A stretch of DNA of 64,000 nucleotides from Mercurialis annua (GCF_937616625.2 NC_065577.1:41755001-41819000); one strand, 5' to 3'; counted from the stretch's first letter, positions 12,772 through 26,600 are shown. The notes: generated by a model from the letters alone, not told the origin. Made by a program: numbers and translations.

Positions 12772-13480
12772 TAAGACTGCAATGTTGCGTTCGAGCTTAT
12801 CACCTTGTAAAATTTACACCAAGAGCTGATCTTGAACACAAGTCTCCATCTAGATTCCTACTATAATATCTTCTAGCATCCGAGTTCTAACTCATCTTCA
12901 ACGTCCGGAACAGAATCAGCCGCCCTGCTGCCATTTCCAAATTTATTGGCGGATTATAACATCGATTAGTCAGTGAAAGCCGCTATTCCTTATGGAGAGG
13001 CCGAAGTGTGAAACCAAGCTATAAGTATATGGTTTCGGAAAGTTTTTCTGAAGACGAATTTTAAGGGGATTTTTTTTTATCTATATCGATTTTTTTGTAT
13101 CACTATATGATAAAAGACACTCGATATTTTATATTTATCCAATAGGAATATAATATATAGTTTGGAATTTATTCAATTCCATAGAGTGATGATGCAATAA
13201 AATCAGATTAAATAATTTATTTTTCTTATTTTGTATTTATTTCTTTTTTCTTTCAAAAACATGATGTGGAGAGTTATGGGATTGAAGGCCACTCTCACTT
13301 AACCTAACTTATGTACAAAGCAATAAATGTTAAAAAACTTGACCCATACTCTATCTAACTAAACAACTAATACGGTCAATCAGCTCTAAACGGCTCGTCG
13401 TATAATCGTATTACTAAACTCCTGTCGAGCATGTTCTATTCATTCTAGCTCAGCTTGAAAATCACCGCTGAGTTCCAAAT
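12772..13480. other. ELP4 3' region and promoter of the ABC1 kinase gene
   Basis: This short intergenic stretch between two genes in the same direction has no extra coding region. The first 250 bp probably hold the ELP4 3' UTR; the last 150 bp, with lower AT content, probably hold the leader of the next gene. Confidence 0.4.
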
Positions 13481-16400
13481 ATGGCCAAGCGTTCTCTGTG
13501 GCGCACCGGCTCTAAGCTCGCGGCGACGCTGCTCGCCGGAGGTGCGACAGCCACCATCGCTACCTCCGACGATCCAGCAATGACGCTGAAACTCTGCACC
13601 GCCGTACCTGTCCGCCTTGCACGTGATACAGCTACTGCCGCATCTATCGCCTTTGGTATATACTTATAATGTTATTTTCATTTTCTATTTAATTATCACT
13701 TTTAAATGTCAATTATGAATTAATTTCATCAATTATTTTTCAGTCGTCTGCTTCTATCTATCAATTGTTTATGTAAATTACTAATTAGTTAATTTCATGT
13801 AAAGTATTATGGAAGGAAAATGAAAATTTAAGAATCTGCGAGTTTTTTTTGTTTGTGGTTTGTTTATTTTGTGTGTTACTGTGACTAGATTATGAATATT
13901 CACTATGGGGACTACCAGAAGGAAGTGATGAGAGGTCTAAGATCAAACATGACGTTCATTTGCGGTCGGCGCATAAGCTTCAGGAACTGTGTTTCAAAAA
14001 TGGAGGAATTTATATCAAGCTTGGTCAACACATTGCACAGCTTGTTAGTATTTGCTTCTATTTATGCTTCATTAAGTTTTAAATAAATTCAATTTTGTAT
14101 TATTGCCTTTATGTATTAACTTAGGACAAAAAGTCTATATGCTTCATAATTCAGTTGAAACATCTATTTATGTGTATAATTTTTAAGAACATAATCAAAT
14201 TTTCTCCAATTATCTCGAAAATGTTTTTGAAGTAGGAATTTTGGTTTCAAGCATCCATTTCCGGAGGTATTACTGTGGCCACTCTATTTCAGATGGATTG
14301 TTGGTAATTATGCTATTACCTATGAAGCACCGATACGGGTACGGGTACGGACACTGGTACGGGTACGGGGAACGGCATTTTAGAAAAAAATAGGATACGG
14401 GTACGGCGGGGACACGGCAATTTTTTTATTTTTTTTAAAATATATATTTAGTCATATATAAGCTTTCAAGATGCAAAAACAATGAATCTTATGTTATAAG
14501 ATGCATAATTAATATGTAAATTAGTTGAATAATTAAAAGGAGGTTACCGCTGTGTTTTTTTTTTAAATTAAAAATAGGGTTTAGTTTCACTTACTATCTA
14601 ATTGTATTTGGGTTTGGGCCCATTTAGTTAAATTTCTTATTAAAAAACTCATACTAAAAAAAGACTTAAAATCAACTAAATACCACTAGAAGTGTCCCCC
14701 CGAAGTGTCCCCGGCGTGTCCCCAAAGTGTCCCCGGCGTGTCCCCCTCTTTGACCAGTCAAAGGTACGGGGACACGCCACGTGGCGTGTCGGGTACGTAT
14801 CCCCGCCGTGTCCCCGGCGTGTCCCCGTGTCCCTGAAGTGTCCCCCTAAATACGGCACTCCGGAGGAGTGTCGGTGCTTCATAGGCTATTACTTGATGAA
14901 AAGCTTTGGATAATCAAATCTGTTATTTTTTTCTTTCTTTAGGAGTATTTAATCCCTGAGGAGTATGTCAAGACAATGAGGGAGTCAATGCTCAACAAAT
15001 GCCCAGTCTCTTCATATGATCAAGTGTGTGAAGTTTTCAAGAAAGAGCTTGGGGAAACCCCTGATAAAGTAGGCATCATTTGAGACCATGGCATACTAAC
15101 ATGTAAAAAAATGCTGTTCATTTTTAAGCTTGTAGCTTGCATCTGTTTAATTTTAAGCAATTGATCTTTCTATCATCTGTAGGTTTTTGTCGAGTTTGAT
15201 CCTGTTCCCGTAGCAAGTGCATCCCTTGCTCAAGTCCATGTTGCTCGGACAGCTGATGGCCAAAAAGTTGCTGTGAAGGTTTCATTTTTGTCACTTTATT
15301 CAAATTAAGTTTCATGTTTTAGGTTAAAATCAAATTTCCTAAGAATTATGTGTATTTATGTGTATGATGTATCCAGGTACAACACACTCATATGACAGAT
15401 ACCGCGGCTGCAGATAATGCCTCCGTTGAATTCATTGTGAACACTCTCCAATGGATTTTCCCTTCTTTTGATTACAGGTATTACATTTTGAATTCTAACA
15501 GCCTGTCATCATTTGATTGGGATATAGGCTGAGTTCATGGGAGTTGGGTTTATTATTGATGGTTCTAGGCCACCAGTCATTCATACAGTCTTCTCTTTGA
15601 AAACATGTGGTACAGAATTTGGCTTTATATGCCACCACTTATTAATGCAGTCTTCTCTTTGTTAATGCTGTGGTCATTTGAAGAATGCATAAAAATGATA
15701 TATTATGCACTCAAAAATGCTATTATATCAGGATGTACAGCTTTTTTACTTTAACATTATTGAATATGCCTCTCTCTTATTTGACTACAAGTCAGTATAT
15801 ATGTCCCCGAACAGCTAATTGAAACTTGTTTTTTCCCTGTGTGTAGATGGTTGGTTGCCGAAATGCGTGAAAGTATACCCAAGGCAAGTAGGTTCTGCAT
15901 TTTTTGAAAGTTCATGATTTTTTATTTGTCCACAATTATCTTGACAACATTTGTGAAACAAACTTTCCAAGGTGCTTATGATTTTCTTTATCTGTCACAA
16001 TATGTTTAAAACCCCCACTGCACTCCTCATTTCTGTCTTCTTATATCTATAATGATTTTTCAAGTAAACTTTTGTCTTTACCTGTGACTACCAGGAACTT
16101 GATTTTTTGTTAGAGGCAAAAAATAGCGAGAAGTGTTTGGACAATTTTCGGAAGCTATCTCCTCATATTGCAGACTATATCCATGTACCAAAGGTCTATT
16201 GGAACTTGAGTACCTCGAAATTGTTAACCATGGAATTTATGGATGCTGTGCAAGTGAACGATGTGAAGGCTATTCAAAGACTTGGAATTCAACCTAATGA
16301 AGTTGCAAAATTAGTAAGTTCAAGACTTTCACTGTGGATTATTAATATCTGATAGTAACAGCTTCCTTAAGAGATTTTATCACTTGCAACAAAAAATGTA

Positions 16401-18792
16401 GCAGGATATTGGATGGGTATTCTAGGTGTGGTTCAACCGTTCAAGCATTTTGCAGTGCCACAGCCAATAATGAGATTCAAACTGCCTTGATTGTATTTAG
16501 CAGCCAATACGTTAAACTATTTTTATATTTTATGTATGATGTGGTGCCTGTTAATTTTGACTTGGGTGAATTAGAGTAACGGGTACAGTAAGAACCTGAC
16601 ATGTTGCATTTGAGGCTTGTACAGGAACAGCCAATTATTCCCCAAGCAATAGCTTTTGATTCAAGTATGTGTACTGCAAAGCTGCTGATATTTGTCCAGG
16701 AAAATTCTGACACTAATTATTTTGAGATAATATTATTGTTTACATCCAATTCCTTTTCAGGTTAGTCAAGCTTTTGCTGAGATGATGTTCAAACATGGAT
16801 TTGTGCACTGTGATCCACATGCTGCTAACTTGCTAGTTCGCACTTTGCCTTCTGGTAAAAGAAGCATCTTAGGTGAGGACAATTTTAAGCTGAATCACGA
16901 CCGAGTATCTATTGTATGGTTCCAATAAACAATGCCATCCAAACTTGTATTCTTACTATTGTTGGGAGAGTGAGCATATTGCTGCGTTAGCAAGGCTTCT
17001 TCGTTGAATTTAGAGGCTTAGGCGTGATTTGGAGAAGGCTTTGTCCATCTCACTCCTCCCCAGTGATGATCTCGTATAGTTAGACCCACCCTTTTTAATT
17101 TTTGCTTTACCTTTTTTTTTTGTCACAATTATACGAGTTAAACTGGTAAGCAAGTTACTCTGCTGGCAGTTGACTTCATTGACCAGCTGTCATTTTGCAG
17201 TAACTGTTTAGGTTTTGAAGCTTCTGATATTGAGTTTGAAAATTAACCTGACAGTTAGTGCACCACTTAGTCAAGTAGCTTGATGAACCTAGAGAAATGT
17301 TGTGGCAATTGAATGACAAGCATAATGGCATGCTGTCTTTGGATTTTTAAACCCAGCATTATCTTCATGCTTTGAGATTCTTTTTCAGATTAATAACTTT
17401 TATCATTTTAAGTCGGTCTATGAAATATTGATTTTTTATGGTTTTCCTTTTGAACAGGCAAGCAGAAACCACAGTTAATTCTTTTAGACCATGGACTGTA
17501 TAAAGAACTTGACTTTGCTACTAGATTCAATTATGCTGCTCTTTGGAAGGTAAAATAATCTTGCCTTTTGGAAAACCTTTCTTTTCATCATTCATGGACT
17601 TCCGTTTTCAATGTCTTTGACTAAACGCTAATTTTTAATCTTTAATGTTTGTCATAGGCATTGATATTTTCTGATGCTAATTCAATAAAAGAAAATAGCA
17701 TTAAATTGGGTGCTGGAGAGGATCTATATGCATTATTTGCTGGGATTCTTACCATGCGACCTTGGAATAGGGTTGTTGACCCAGCTGTAGATCATTTGGT
17801 TATACACGGCAATGACTCTGAGCGTTCAGAACTACAGGTATAGTTGATCAATTAGTTAAAGAATTTCTTTCAGAAAAAGACTTTGGGCTTGTTATAGACA
17901 ATTTCTTATTATGTTGGTAATATTAGTGGAATCTATATCCTTACTGTATGCTTTACAATGGCTACTTCTTGCAGATGTACGCATCTCAATATTTTCCTCA
18001 AATCTCGGAGCTTTTAAGGAGGTTACCACGTGTCATTTTGCTAATGCTGAAGACAAATGACTGTTTACGGGCAGTAAATAATTCTCTGGTATTCTATATT
18101 GCCCCTGACCTCATTGTTATCACTTGCTAGCGACTTCCATATGATCCTGAAATCTAGTATTCTTTTTGAAAATTATCCAAGGAAGTTGACCAAAATTTGT
18201 TTCGCGCAATTATGAACTGTCTTTTCTTACCCATTAAATGTTGTGTTTTTGCTAGTCGGGTTAGGATGTAGGCTTTTACAACATGGGGAATTTAAATACA
18301 GTAAAATATTTATCAACTAATGTTGAAATGCATTACCTATTGGGAAACAGTTTTTCTATTTTTGTTATATACTGAAATGGCCCTGAAGCGTTTTTTGTTT
18401 CTGACACGGAAACATTTCAGGAATGCGGAAACAGAGCTTCCTCAAGGTTTCCGTGTATTTGATGGAATAAGTGCATTTGATGCGCAAAGTTAGGACAAAC
18501 TCGTGTTTAAATTACTTCATTCGATTCGACATCAATGGTGCTGGACTGTTTTAACTTATTTTCTTTGATAATGCATGACATACAGATGCAGAAGTCTTCT
18601 GCCGAGACATTTTTCATCATCGGAAAAGTTTCCTCGAAGGCGGTGGTGGAGGCAAAGAAGTTGCAAAGGAGATCTTTCATAAGTAAGATAGATATATGGG
18701 TAGAGGAACTTTTATTGGAGGCTCGACTCTGGGGAATGCGGATTGCGTTGTGGCTCTTACAATTCAGAAGAGCTTTGCCTGGTTTAGGGTAG
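13481..18792 (+). CDS. ABC1/ADCK (aarF) atypical protein kinase, 537 aa
   Basis: Twelve exons: 13481-13655, 13889-14043, 14943-15068, 15183-15278, 15377-15477, 15847-15883, 16095-16313, 16761-16872, 17458-17549, 17658-17837, 17975-18088, 18586-18792 (1614 nt). ABC1K/ADCK proteins have an atypical kinase fold and act in mitochondria or plastids, often in quinone or lipid metabolism. Marks seen are the family K-x-G-Q motif (YIKLGQ), the A-rich loop replacing the P-loop (VASASLAQVH), the lysine strand (KVAVKVQ), the catalytic segment HCDPHAANLL and the metal-binding LLDHGLY. It resembles Arabidopsis ATH9. The N-terminus is basic and hydroxylated, so organelle import is possible. Exon 6 has only 37 nt and is followed by a GC donor. 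Intron 2 carries a 565-bp transposon. Confidence 0.92.
14312..14892. mobile_element. hAT-like non-autonomous element (subfamily C) in an ABC1 kinase intron
   Basis: The 565-bp element at 14320-14884 starts CTATGAAGCACCGATAC and ends with the inverted GTGTCGGTGCTTCATAG. It is flanked by a perfect 8-bp target duplication GCTATTAC (14312-14319 and 14885-14892). The left interior has tandem GGGTAC/GGACAC units; the right interior has repeated GTGTCCCC(CGGC) units. An 8-bp target duplication fits hAT transposition. The overlapping short frames on both strands here are repeat artefacts. Confidence 0.85.
15884..16094 (+). other. GC-AG intron of the ABC1 kinase gene
   Basis: Exon 6 ends CCCAAG and the intron starts GCAAGTA, matching the usual context of GC donors (AAG|GCAAGT). 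The acceptor is ACCAG|GAAC. The nearest GT (GTAGGT, 4 nt downstream) would shift the frame into an early stop. Only GC-AG splicing gives the conserved reading SIPK-ELDFLLEA. Confidence 0.85.
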
Positions 18793-20620
18793 AATTCGTT
18801 TCAAATGCTTTACAGAGATTCAATTTCGTCACGGACCATACTCACCTTCTGAAATTTCTTCATATATAATGCAGTAGATTGCAAAATTGACACATTGATT
18901 GTTTTCTTTTACTGAAGAACTGATACATGTTGTATCCATTCTATTCTTTGGTTAAATATCTAAACATTAAATTATTTTGTTGGGGTTAATTTAAGCCCCT
19001 GAATCCCATTAATTGGGACAGATAGAACCACAGGAATACACTCTATTATGAAAATAATAAAATGGAACTTAGTATTTTTTTTAATTTATTTTCTGATTAC
19101 TAGCAGCTGTTCAATTTAGCTTGGATATTTTCCTCTTTTTTTTTTTTTCCTTTTTGCTGGAATTTTAGTGTTTATGGCAATTTTTCTTTTCTTGTAAGGA
19201 AAACAAGGCTTAACTCATAAACTTTTTAATTTTTGTTTATTTGATTTTTTCTCAAAATTTGTTATGTCTCTGTATTATTCGTTTTCTATTTAATGGATTT
19301 TTCTACGAGTGTGTTACCCAGTGGCAGTTAAATAAAAAAATTATTTACAGCATCATATATGACATGATGAATAATTTCCATGCAGGAATGACAAAAGTTT
19401 CATATACTTTTGAATTATTTGATGCCTCTTAAAAAATTGTTATTTAACAGGTCCACGTACCAAGTTCAACAAGTCTAGTCAATACGAGAGAATTAATCGA
19501 CAACATACAAGTCTATAAGATCGAGATATAACTATATCGGTTCAACAACAAAAACATAGCTACCCGAGTTAAGAATAGTCGGGAATAAGAAAGAAGTCAT
19601 TTGAGGTCGAAAACTCAGAATCATACCAAACCAGAAGCAATGTATACATTTTTTTCTTTTAATTCGAAATTTAGACAAGAAAATCAAATATCTCAGTGAG
19701 TTGGATCAACATTCTTTGGAGTAAATATATATTTTCTTGAAAGAATGTTAATATAGGGTTTTTTTTTCTATACATGGTAGATATTAGGAGTACCTACCTA
19801 GATTAAAAAAATGGACAGCTTTGAATAGCAAATAAAATAAGGTGGACCTTGATTGAACACATGTACAATCTGCACATTTTAAAAATTTGACTTACACCAA
19901 ACATAGCTTGTTATTTATTGAGGTATTTAATATAGTATAACAAGTTAGGTAACATAGTTACACACTGACACACGAACTACATCCTCTTCCATAGATGCAT
20001 ATAAGAATGAATAGTTTAAATGGTATTGCGCGTCGGACAATATTCTGTTAAAATTGTTGGATAAATTTCTTTCACGAACGTTAAGTTTTTTTACATTTGC
20101 GGTTTATGCGTTTTATTTTTTAATCCGCCATCTTATAAGTCATCAAAAGAGATCGTAATTCTCAAAGGAGTTATAAATATATTATGAAATATCTTCAAGT
20201 CTGTGCATTGTTTTTTCAATGATTGCAAGAGAAGTATTTTCTTGTTCACTAACTTAAATATTTCCATCACTATCAATAATTTTGGCTAAGCCAAATAGAT
20301 AGTTAGATACTAGCCTTTTTTCGGATGGATTTCTTTGTTTGTTTTTCGTTTTTCTTCAAAAATATTTGTTTTGTTTAATATTTTCGCGAATAAGTATATC
20401 ACAATCATTTTTATCTCTATTTCCAATCCAGCTTTGAAAATAGAAAAATAGGTGTACGTAATTTTATTTTTATTTTGAAGAATTATGAATTGAATTGTTA
20501 AACTGATTCAAGTTTTATTTATTTGAATATAATTCATAAATTTAATAACCAGAATCTTTCTTTACTCATAACTAGAATATAAAAGAGGATCGTCATTTCT
20601 CTCATTACATAATCAATATC
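18793..20620. other. Intergenic DNA downstream of the ABC1 kinase gene
   Basis: The first few hundred bases should include the 3' UTR. Around 19450-19640 the base composition is less AT-rich and has a regular look that may be an old retroelement fragment, but I cannot classify it. A short palindrome TTGGCTAAGCCAA lies near 20280. No gene is supported. Confidence 0.4.
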
Positions 20621-20625
20621 ACATA

Positions 20626-20798
20626 GTCTCTCTATTCCATAATATTTGTTGCATTTGACCTTTTCACCTTACTAAGCTATTTATTACTAAGAATAAATTT
20701 AGAAAAATATCAATTAATGTTTTTTTAAGATTTTTATGTGACAAATATTATAGACCAATTTTTTTTTCAAAAACGACAAATATTATGAACCGGAGAAG
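20626..20798. mobile_element. Degenerate Stowaway-like MITE
   Basis: The left terminus (CTCTCTATTCCATAATATTTGT) and the inverted right terminus (ACAAATATTATGAACCGGAGAAG) match imperfectly. Both ends are next to TA, as for Stowaway elements. Confidence 0.6.
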
Positions 20799-21008
20799 TA
20801 TTAAAAAGGTACTGAATTTGATGCAATTCTTATGAAAAGAATGACGATCTCAATATATAATCATCTAACGGCTAATTAGCAAGCATGAGAATCAGCATAA
20901 GAACAGATCAGACAACTCATATGGTAGCCATTAATGTTTGCCATAAATTTTATTTTCTCGGTTCCAAATTCATAGACAATAATTTTATTTTTTGTTTCAT
21001 ATTATATA

Positions 21009-21304
21009 CTCCCTCCGTCCCACTCTAATTGACAAAATAACTAAATTACAATAACCAATACAAACTAATAAATGACATAGATAGTTACTTTTATACCCCT
21101 CTATTGATAATGGAGCTAATTAATGCTATTAGTATATTAGTCAAATTCTCATTAAATATTCACCATTTCCCCATAAAAAGTCTAAATTTAAATGAGGCTA
21201 AAGATGGAAAGTTAAAGGAAAAAATTATAGTTATGTTAGTTTTGTCAATTAGAATGGGACACCAAAAACTCCATATTTTGTCAATTAGAGTGGGACGGAG
21301 GGAG
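21009..21304. mobile_element. Stowaway MITE
   Basis: Terminal inverted repeats CTCCCTCCGTCCCACTCTAA and TTAGAGTGGGACGGAGGGAG are nearly perfect, and the element (296 bp) is flanked by TA on both sides. These are hallmarks of Tc1/mariner-type Stowaway elements. The frame running through it at 21104-21337 is not a gene. Confidence 0.92.
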
Positions 21305-21309
21305 TACAC

Positions 21310-22460
21310 GTTTATTAATCATAGTACAATGTATTAAAAATAGATTTCTAATGAATAAAAAATTACTACTATATTAAATAAATAAGAACGAGTGCGCTTT
21401 TCTTTAAATTAACTCATTTTAACTAAATAAAACTTAAATATTTCATATTAAACTTGTCCTAAACGGCTATCAATTTTCAAGGTAGGAATAATAAAGTTAA
21501 TAATCATTAATTTCCTGTAATGGTCCATCTAATTCATGGCATCTTAGTTCTTGGTTTGTTTTGATGGGGTGAATTTATTAGAGAAATAAAAAGTGGATGG
21601 GTGGGTAGGTATGAAAAGGAAGCATGGAGTATTGAATTTGATTGAGATTGTATTTATTTCTTTCACTTTCTTTCTATTGTTTTGCTATAAATAAGATTAT
21701 AGAGTACACATATAGTATTTTACTAGATGCATATAATTGCAAATGGAAGGTTATGGACTCAACTTCACTTCAAAAACTATAGTCAATTAATAATGGGCGG
21801 ATTGGTCGATATTGAGAGGAAAATTGGTGATAAATTATATAATTATTTTATATATAAGATTAATGGAGATCAAATGAGAAAGTCATTTTTGTCATATAAT
21901 TTGTATATATTATTTAAATATTGATAATTTTTTAAGCGTCATAAATTTTATTTTTAATGATTATTGATGCAAAGTTTTAATATTTATTTCAAAAAAATAT
22001 TTAGCTAATTTCATATATTTAATCAAAAAATATTCACATTTAAAAGAAAAAAACTTTTATATTTTCACCTTAGTTATTATAATGAAATCTAATTTTAAAC
22101 AAGATATATATATAATGAACAAAAAGTAGAGGAATGACTTGTCTAATTGATCATTCTGAATACGGTTATTCTTATATCGTAGAATTATAATAAAGGTTTT
22201 TTTTTTTAATTATTCATTTTGATTCTATCTCAAATTCAGCAATTAGAACATTCACAATTTTTTGATACATGGTATATGATATGTTTCAAACCATGTTCCT
22301 AAATGGATTTTAACTATAAAATGACATTTTTAAATTTTTTATATTCAGATTAATCTCTACCCAAGTCGGGTGAATTTCTAACTCTAAATTTTAACCGACT
22401 ATATATAAATATGATTTGAATCCACGACTTCACTTAATTCAGAAGAGCATTTTACTAACT
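21310..22460. other. AT-rich intergenic DNA, nothing recognised
   Basis: No coding region is supported. A tRNA-like fragment (GATTTGAATCCACGACTTC near 22415) may be a decayed minus-strand SINE. Confidence 0.4.
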
Positions 22461-22463
22461 CAT

Positions 22464-22789
22464 CGGTGAACTTGTTCATGAATTTGAATATCCGGCTCGT
22501 GTCCTTTCCCTTAGAGCCGGGCTTGGACTCTATTTTTTTTATCCAAAGCTCCGCACAAACTTGAGTTCGAAAAAACCGTTTTTTATGGACAATCTCAGAC
22601 TTTTAGTATCGTAAAAAATCAATATAAGCCTGTTAAAATCCGGCCTGGACTCATAAAATATTGCATTAAGGCTGGATTTGAATAATATATTTGAAATTCA
22701 AACCGGATTTGGACTGGGGTAGACTTGCCATTAAACAAAATCAAGCCCGTCCGAAACCACCTAAACACGGCCCATGAACAGGTCTACGG
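22464..22789. mobile_element. Probable MITE next to the CTCGAG-rich element
   Basis: The left end CGGTGAACTTGTTCATG is mirrored by CATGAACAGGTCTACGG at the right end, giving a roughly 325-bp foldback. The core is less AT-rich, with CCGG-containing motifs. It abuts the element at 22788. Confidence 0.45.
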
Positions 22790-23213
22790 TGTAACCGAGC
22801 CGAGTCGAGTGGAAACACTGTCAAGCTCGAACTTGACTCGACTCTAAAATCTTAAGCTCGATACTCGACTCGAGCTCGATCGAGTTTCATTTTGGGAGCT
22901 CGAGCTCGAACTTGACAGAATAATTGAGACTCGAGCTCGACCTGACTCGACTCGATTATCTATATAAATATTTAAAAAATATATTTTAATATTAAAATAA
23001 AGGTATTATTATATATTTATATATATATAAAGGGGCAAAAAGGTAAATTAACCAAAACCCGGTTAGGCTCGCGAGCTCACCGAGTCAAGTATTTTGGAGC
23101 TCAAACTCGAATCGATAATTAACTCGAGTAGCTCGAGCTCGACTCGATATGAGTCGAGTCATTTTCGAGTCAATTCCGAGTAGCTCGCGAGTTAGCTCGA
23201 CTGGGTTACACCC
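22788..23213. mobile_element. CTCGAG-rich foldback element
   Basis: Ends GGTGTAACC...GGTTACACC are inverted. Both arms (22800-22960 and 23070-23205) are dense in CTCGAG, GAGCTCGA and GACTCGA palindromes around an AT-rich core. A degraded relative lies at about 32370-32580. The target duplication was not resolved. Confidence 0.65.
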
Positions 23214-23618
23214 CCGAATAATGTTCACGAAATTATTTTTTTTTAGCTATTAATGTTAAATAATAGAACAAGATTTTGTCATATAACAAAGATCATTGAT
23301 GGACCAACAGAATGGGATCCACAAACATTGGGAAAAAACACAATGAAAACATTATTTTACTCCATTTTTTTAATTAAAATTATGAACTTGTGGAGGAGAA
23401 ATGAAATCATGTATTTGAGAAAGTCTAACTATATTTTCCAACACAATATTAATGTAGCAATGGGAGAGGTAGAATTGCAATAAATGAAACCTCCATTAAT
23501 ACACAAGTTCCCCATTTTAACACTTCTCATGTAAAGTGAGAAGCTTTTTGAGATCACTTTAAAAGTTTATAAATTTTTCAACAAAATCAAAGAAAGATTG
23601 AATCTTTAACAAAGAGAA
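23214..23618. promoter_or_regulatory. Upstream region and probable leader of the esterase gene
   Basis: This AT-rich region has no gene. The last 100 bp probably contain the leader of the following esterase. The reading frame at 23253-23483 shows no conserved features. Confidence 0.35.
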
Positions 23619-26600
23619 ATGGTGGGACCAATTAGGCCACAGTTTGTGCTGTTTGGATCTTCCATTGTCCAGCTCAGCTTTAGCCATGGAGGTTGGGGCT
23701 CTCATCTCTCTGATATCTATGCTCGTAAAGTATTCATCTTTACCTTTCTTTTCATTTCTGCTGTAATTTGTTTAGTGTTTTAGTTAATTTTGATTTAGAA
23801 ATTTACTCATGATTTTAGATAATGGGCATTTGTTATTTTTTTAATAATTGGAGGATAGAGCGTTTGCGGGAGGAATTGAACCAACAAATTTGGCAAAATG
23901 CTGCCCAACGCTTATACCATCGTTGGTCGGTTATTTGTTAGTTTATTAGGGAAGGAAAGTGTTTTCATGGAGTTTTCCAATGTTTAGAATAACCCAAATG
24001 CTCAATTTTTGTTGGTTTAAAACGTTTAGTATAGTTTCATATGGAAATGCACAGAATCCATGTCCTGTTGAGCTCTGGGTTTTCAGAGTTTATATCACTA
24101 AATTTATGTTGTTTCTAATGCAATCTTATTTTGAGTTGTGGTTGATCACAGGCAGACATAGTGCTGAGAGGATACTATGGGTGGAATTCAAGGCGTGCGG
24201 TTGAGGTCCTTGATCAAATTTTTCCTAAGGTATTAATGTTGTATTCATGGATGCAATCGCTATCTGAAACTCTGGTTGTGTTTAAGTTTAGGCGGTCTCG
24301 TTTAGTTTGAGGTAAAGTAGCACGGACACTTCATTCAATCAATGCACATTTTGCCGTGTTTGTGTCATGTTTCCCATATCCGTGTCCATGCTACTTAGGT
24401 TAGAATCATAGTATACAATGAGAGATTCATGCTGAGGAAGTTAGTGGAACTTTTTGAAAGGTTTATCATCTTAGAATAGAGCCAATGGACCTTGAGATTA
24501 GCTTTCACCAATTCGTATGTGTTTGTGGATATTTCTACAAAACTTGCAAATTGCTATGCATTAAGAATGATAATGCACGGACAATGTTTCTGAAACTCCA
24601 GGAACGCTTATGAGACTTCAAAACTCTAAATTTATAACCTATTTTTGTAGAAGTATCATTTTGTTGGCTTCTATTTTGGCACGTTTCTCGTTTTGGCATT
24701 TTGGTTTCCATTTCAGTGCTACATGGCTTACATGTTTCTTTTTCTTGTAGTGCCTTTTGATTGTTGCATTTTTTAACTATTTTTCGTGAGGCTAGAATTT
24801 ACAATTACCATTGTGTTTGCTCTTTGGAGTTACAGCATGCATGATCTATCGTCTCTCTGATATCATAAGAACTGAGTAACGTCGTTTTTTTATCTCTTTG
24901 CTGGTCTTTGTCTTTTCACTTTAGCATGACTGATGCATATCTATAGAAAATGAATTGACTTTTTTTATTTAAAGTTTTAGGAGCTCTGTGCATTTAATTT
25001 TACTCTTTTGTGGTTGGCATCCACCAGGATGCTACTGTACAGCCAGCTTTGGTGATAGTTTATTTTGGTGGCAATGATTCAATGGGGCCTCACTCATCTG
25101 GATTAGGCCCTCATGTGCCACTTGCTGAGTACATCGAGAACATGACGAAGATCGCTCTTCATCTCAAGGTCTTTCTAGACTTAAAATAATAATAATAATA
25201 AAAATATGATTTTAGAGAGCTATGAAAACTGATTCATGACAATGGAAAAAAAAACTTTCCTGTCACGTAAGACATTTCAACAATAACTCTAATACTCGTA
25301 AAAAATCGTAATCTATCATGGGCTGCTTCATGATCTGTTTTCTAGAAGGAATTAATTTTATTTAATTAAATGGTATTCTTTTCTTTTTTCCATAACAAAA
25401 TTCGATACACACGTGTAGCTTGCATGGAGTTTTTAAAATTAGTAAAATAGAATTTCACGAAGTAGAAGCAACGATAGTAATCCGATTGACGTGGAAATGA
25501 ACTTACTTTATGCACTGTTGATTGCTTCAGTGTTCTATTGGCTGTCTGTGTTGCAATCTGATCTCGTAAGAATTTTATCAAATAGGAGTTTATTGTTTAT
25601 TCTGACATGTTTATTTGTAATCAGAGCCTTTCAAAGAACACACGTGTAGCTTGCATGGAGTTTTTAAAATTAGTAAAATTGAATTTCACGAAGTAGAAGC
25701 AACGATAGTAATTCGATTGATGTGGAAATGAACTTACTTTATACGCTGTTGATTGCTTCAGTGTTCTATTGGCTGTCTGTGTTGCAATCTGATCTCATAA
25801 GAATTTTATCGAATAGGAGTTTATTGTTTATTCTGACATGTTTATTTGTAATCAGAGCCTTTCAGAGAACACACGCGTTATTTTCTTGACCACTCCTCCA
25901 GTTGATGAGGAGAGGGTTCGTTCAAGCACAAGGTGCGCTGATACTACATATACGCGCCTTGCTTTAGTTATTTCTGTCACCAAATATAAATTCTGATTTT
26001 TTTTTCATACATCAGTGCAATTTTTAGCGAGCTAGTACGGACGAATGAGTTGTGCCAAAAGTATTCAGAAGCTTGTCTAAAATTGTCCCAGGAGTTGGGT
26101 GTCAAGGCCGTCGATCTTTTCTCGGGATTCCAAAAAAGAAGTGACTGGGAAACTGTCTGCTTTACGTAAGTTCTTTCTGGCCATATCTTTATCCGATTTA
26201 CGGAAACTTATGAATGTCCATAACTGAAATCTTTGTCGTTCATTTTCCCGCTCTTGGCCTTTTTGAACCTTTTTACATGCTGTTAACATGTTGATATTTC
26301 TTATATTCATACAAATCTAAAGTTTAAGTTGATATCATTTTTTTATACATGGCCAGAGCAGAAGCTTCGTTATCATTTGTGAGTCGTCCCTTTAGGCTTA
26401 ATGTTTCAAGCAAGCAACCTCGACTTTTTAAGCGCTATATTTGCAAAATTTAAGAAATGCGCTCCGAAACTATTAGGCTTGATTCTTATGATTTTACATG
26501 TATGGTTTAACATGATAAACGAAATGGTTGACCATCTTTCTTGTTGGTTGATAGGAGTTCCTGGTCCTGGTTTTAGATGTTGGATTTAACCGTGAGTCAA

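Noticed and set aside
14676..14913. Two overlapping frames rich in CPRRVP/GTRRGH-like repeats
   Set aside because: They are translations of the GTGTCCCC tandem repeats inside the transposon at 14320-14884.
23253..23483. 76-codon frame upstream of the esterase
   Set aside because: AT-rich, with no conserved motif or supporting context.
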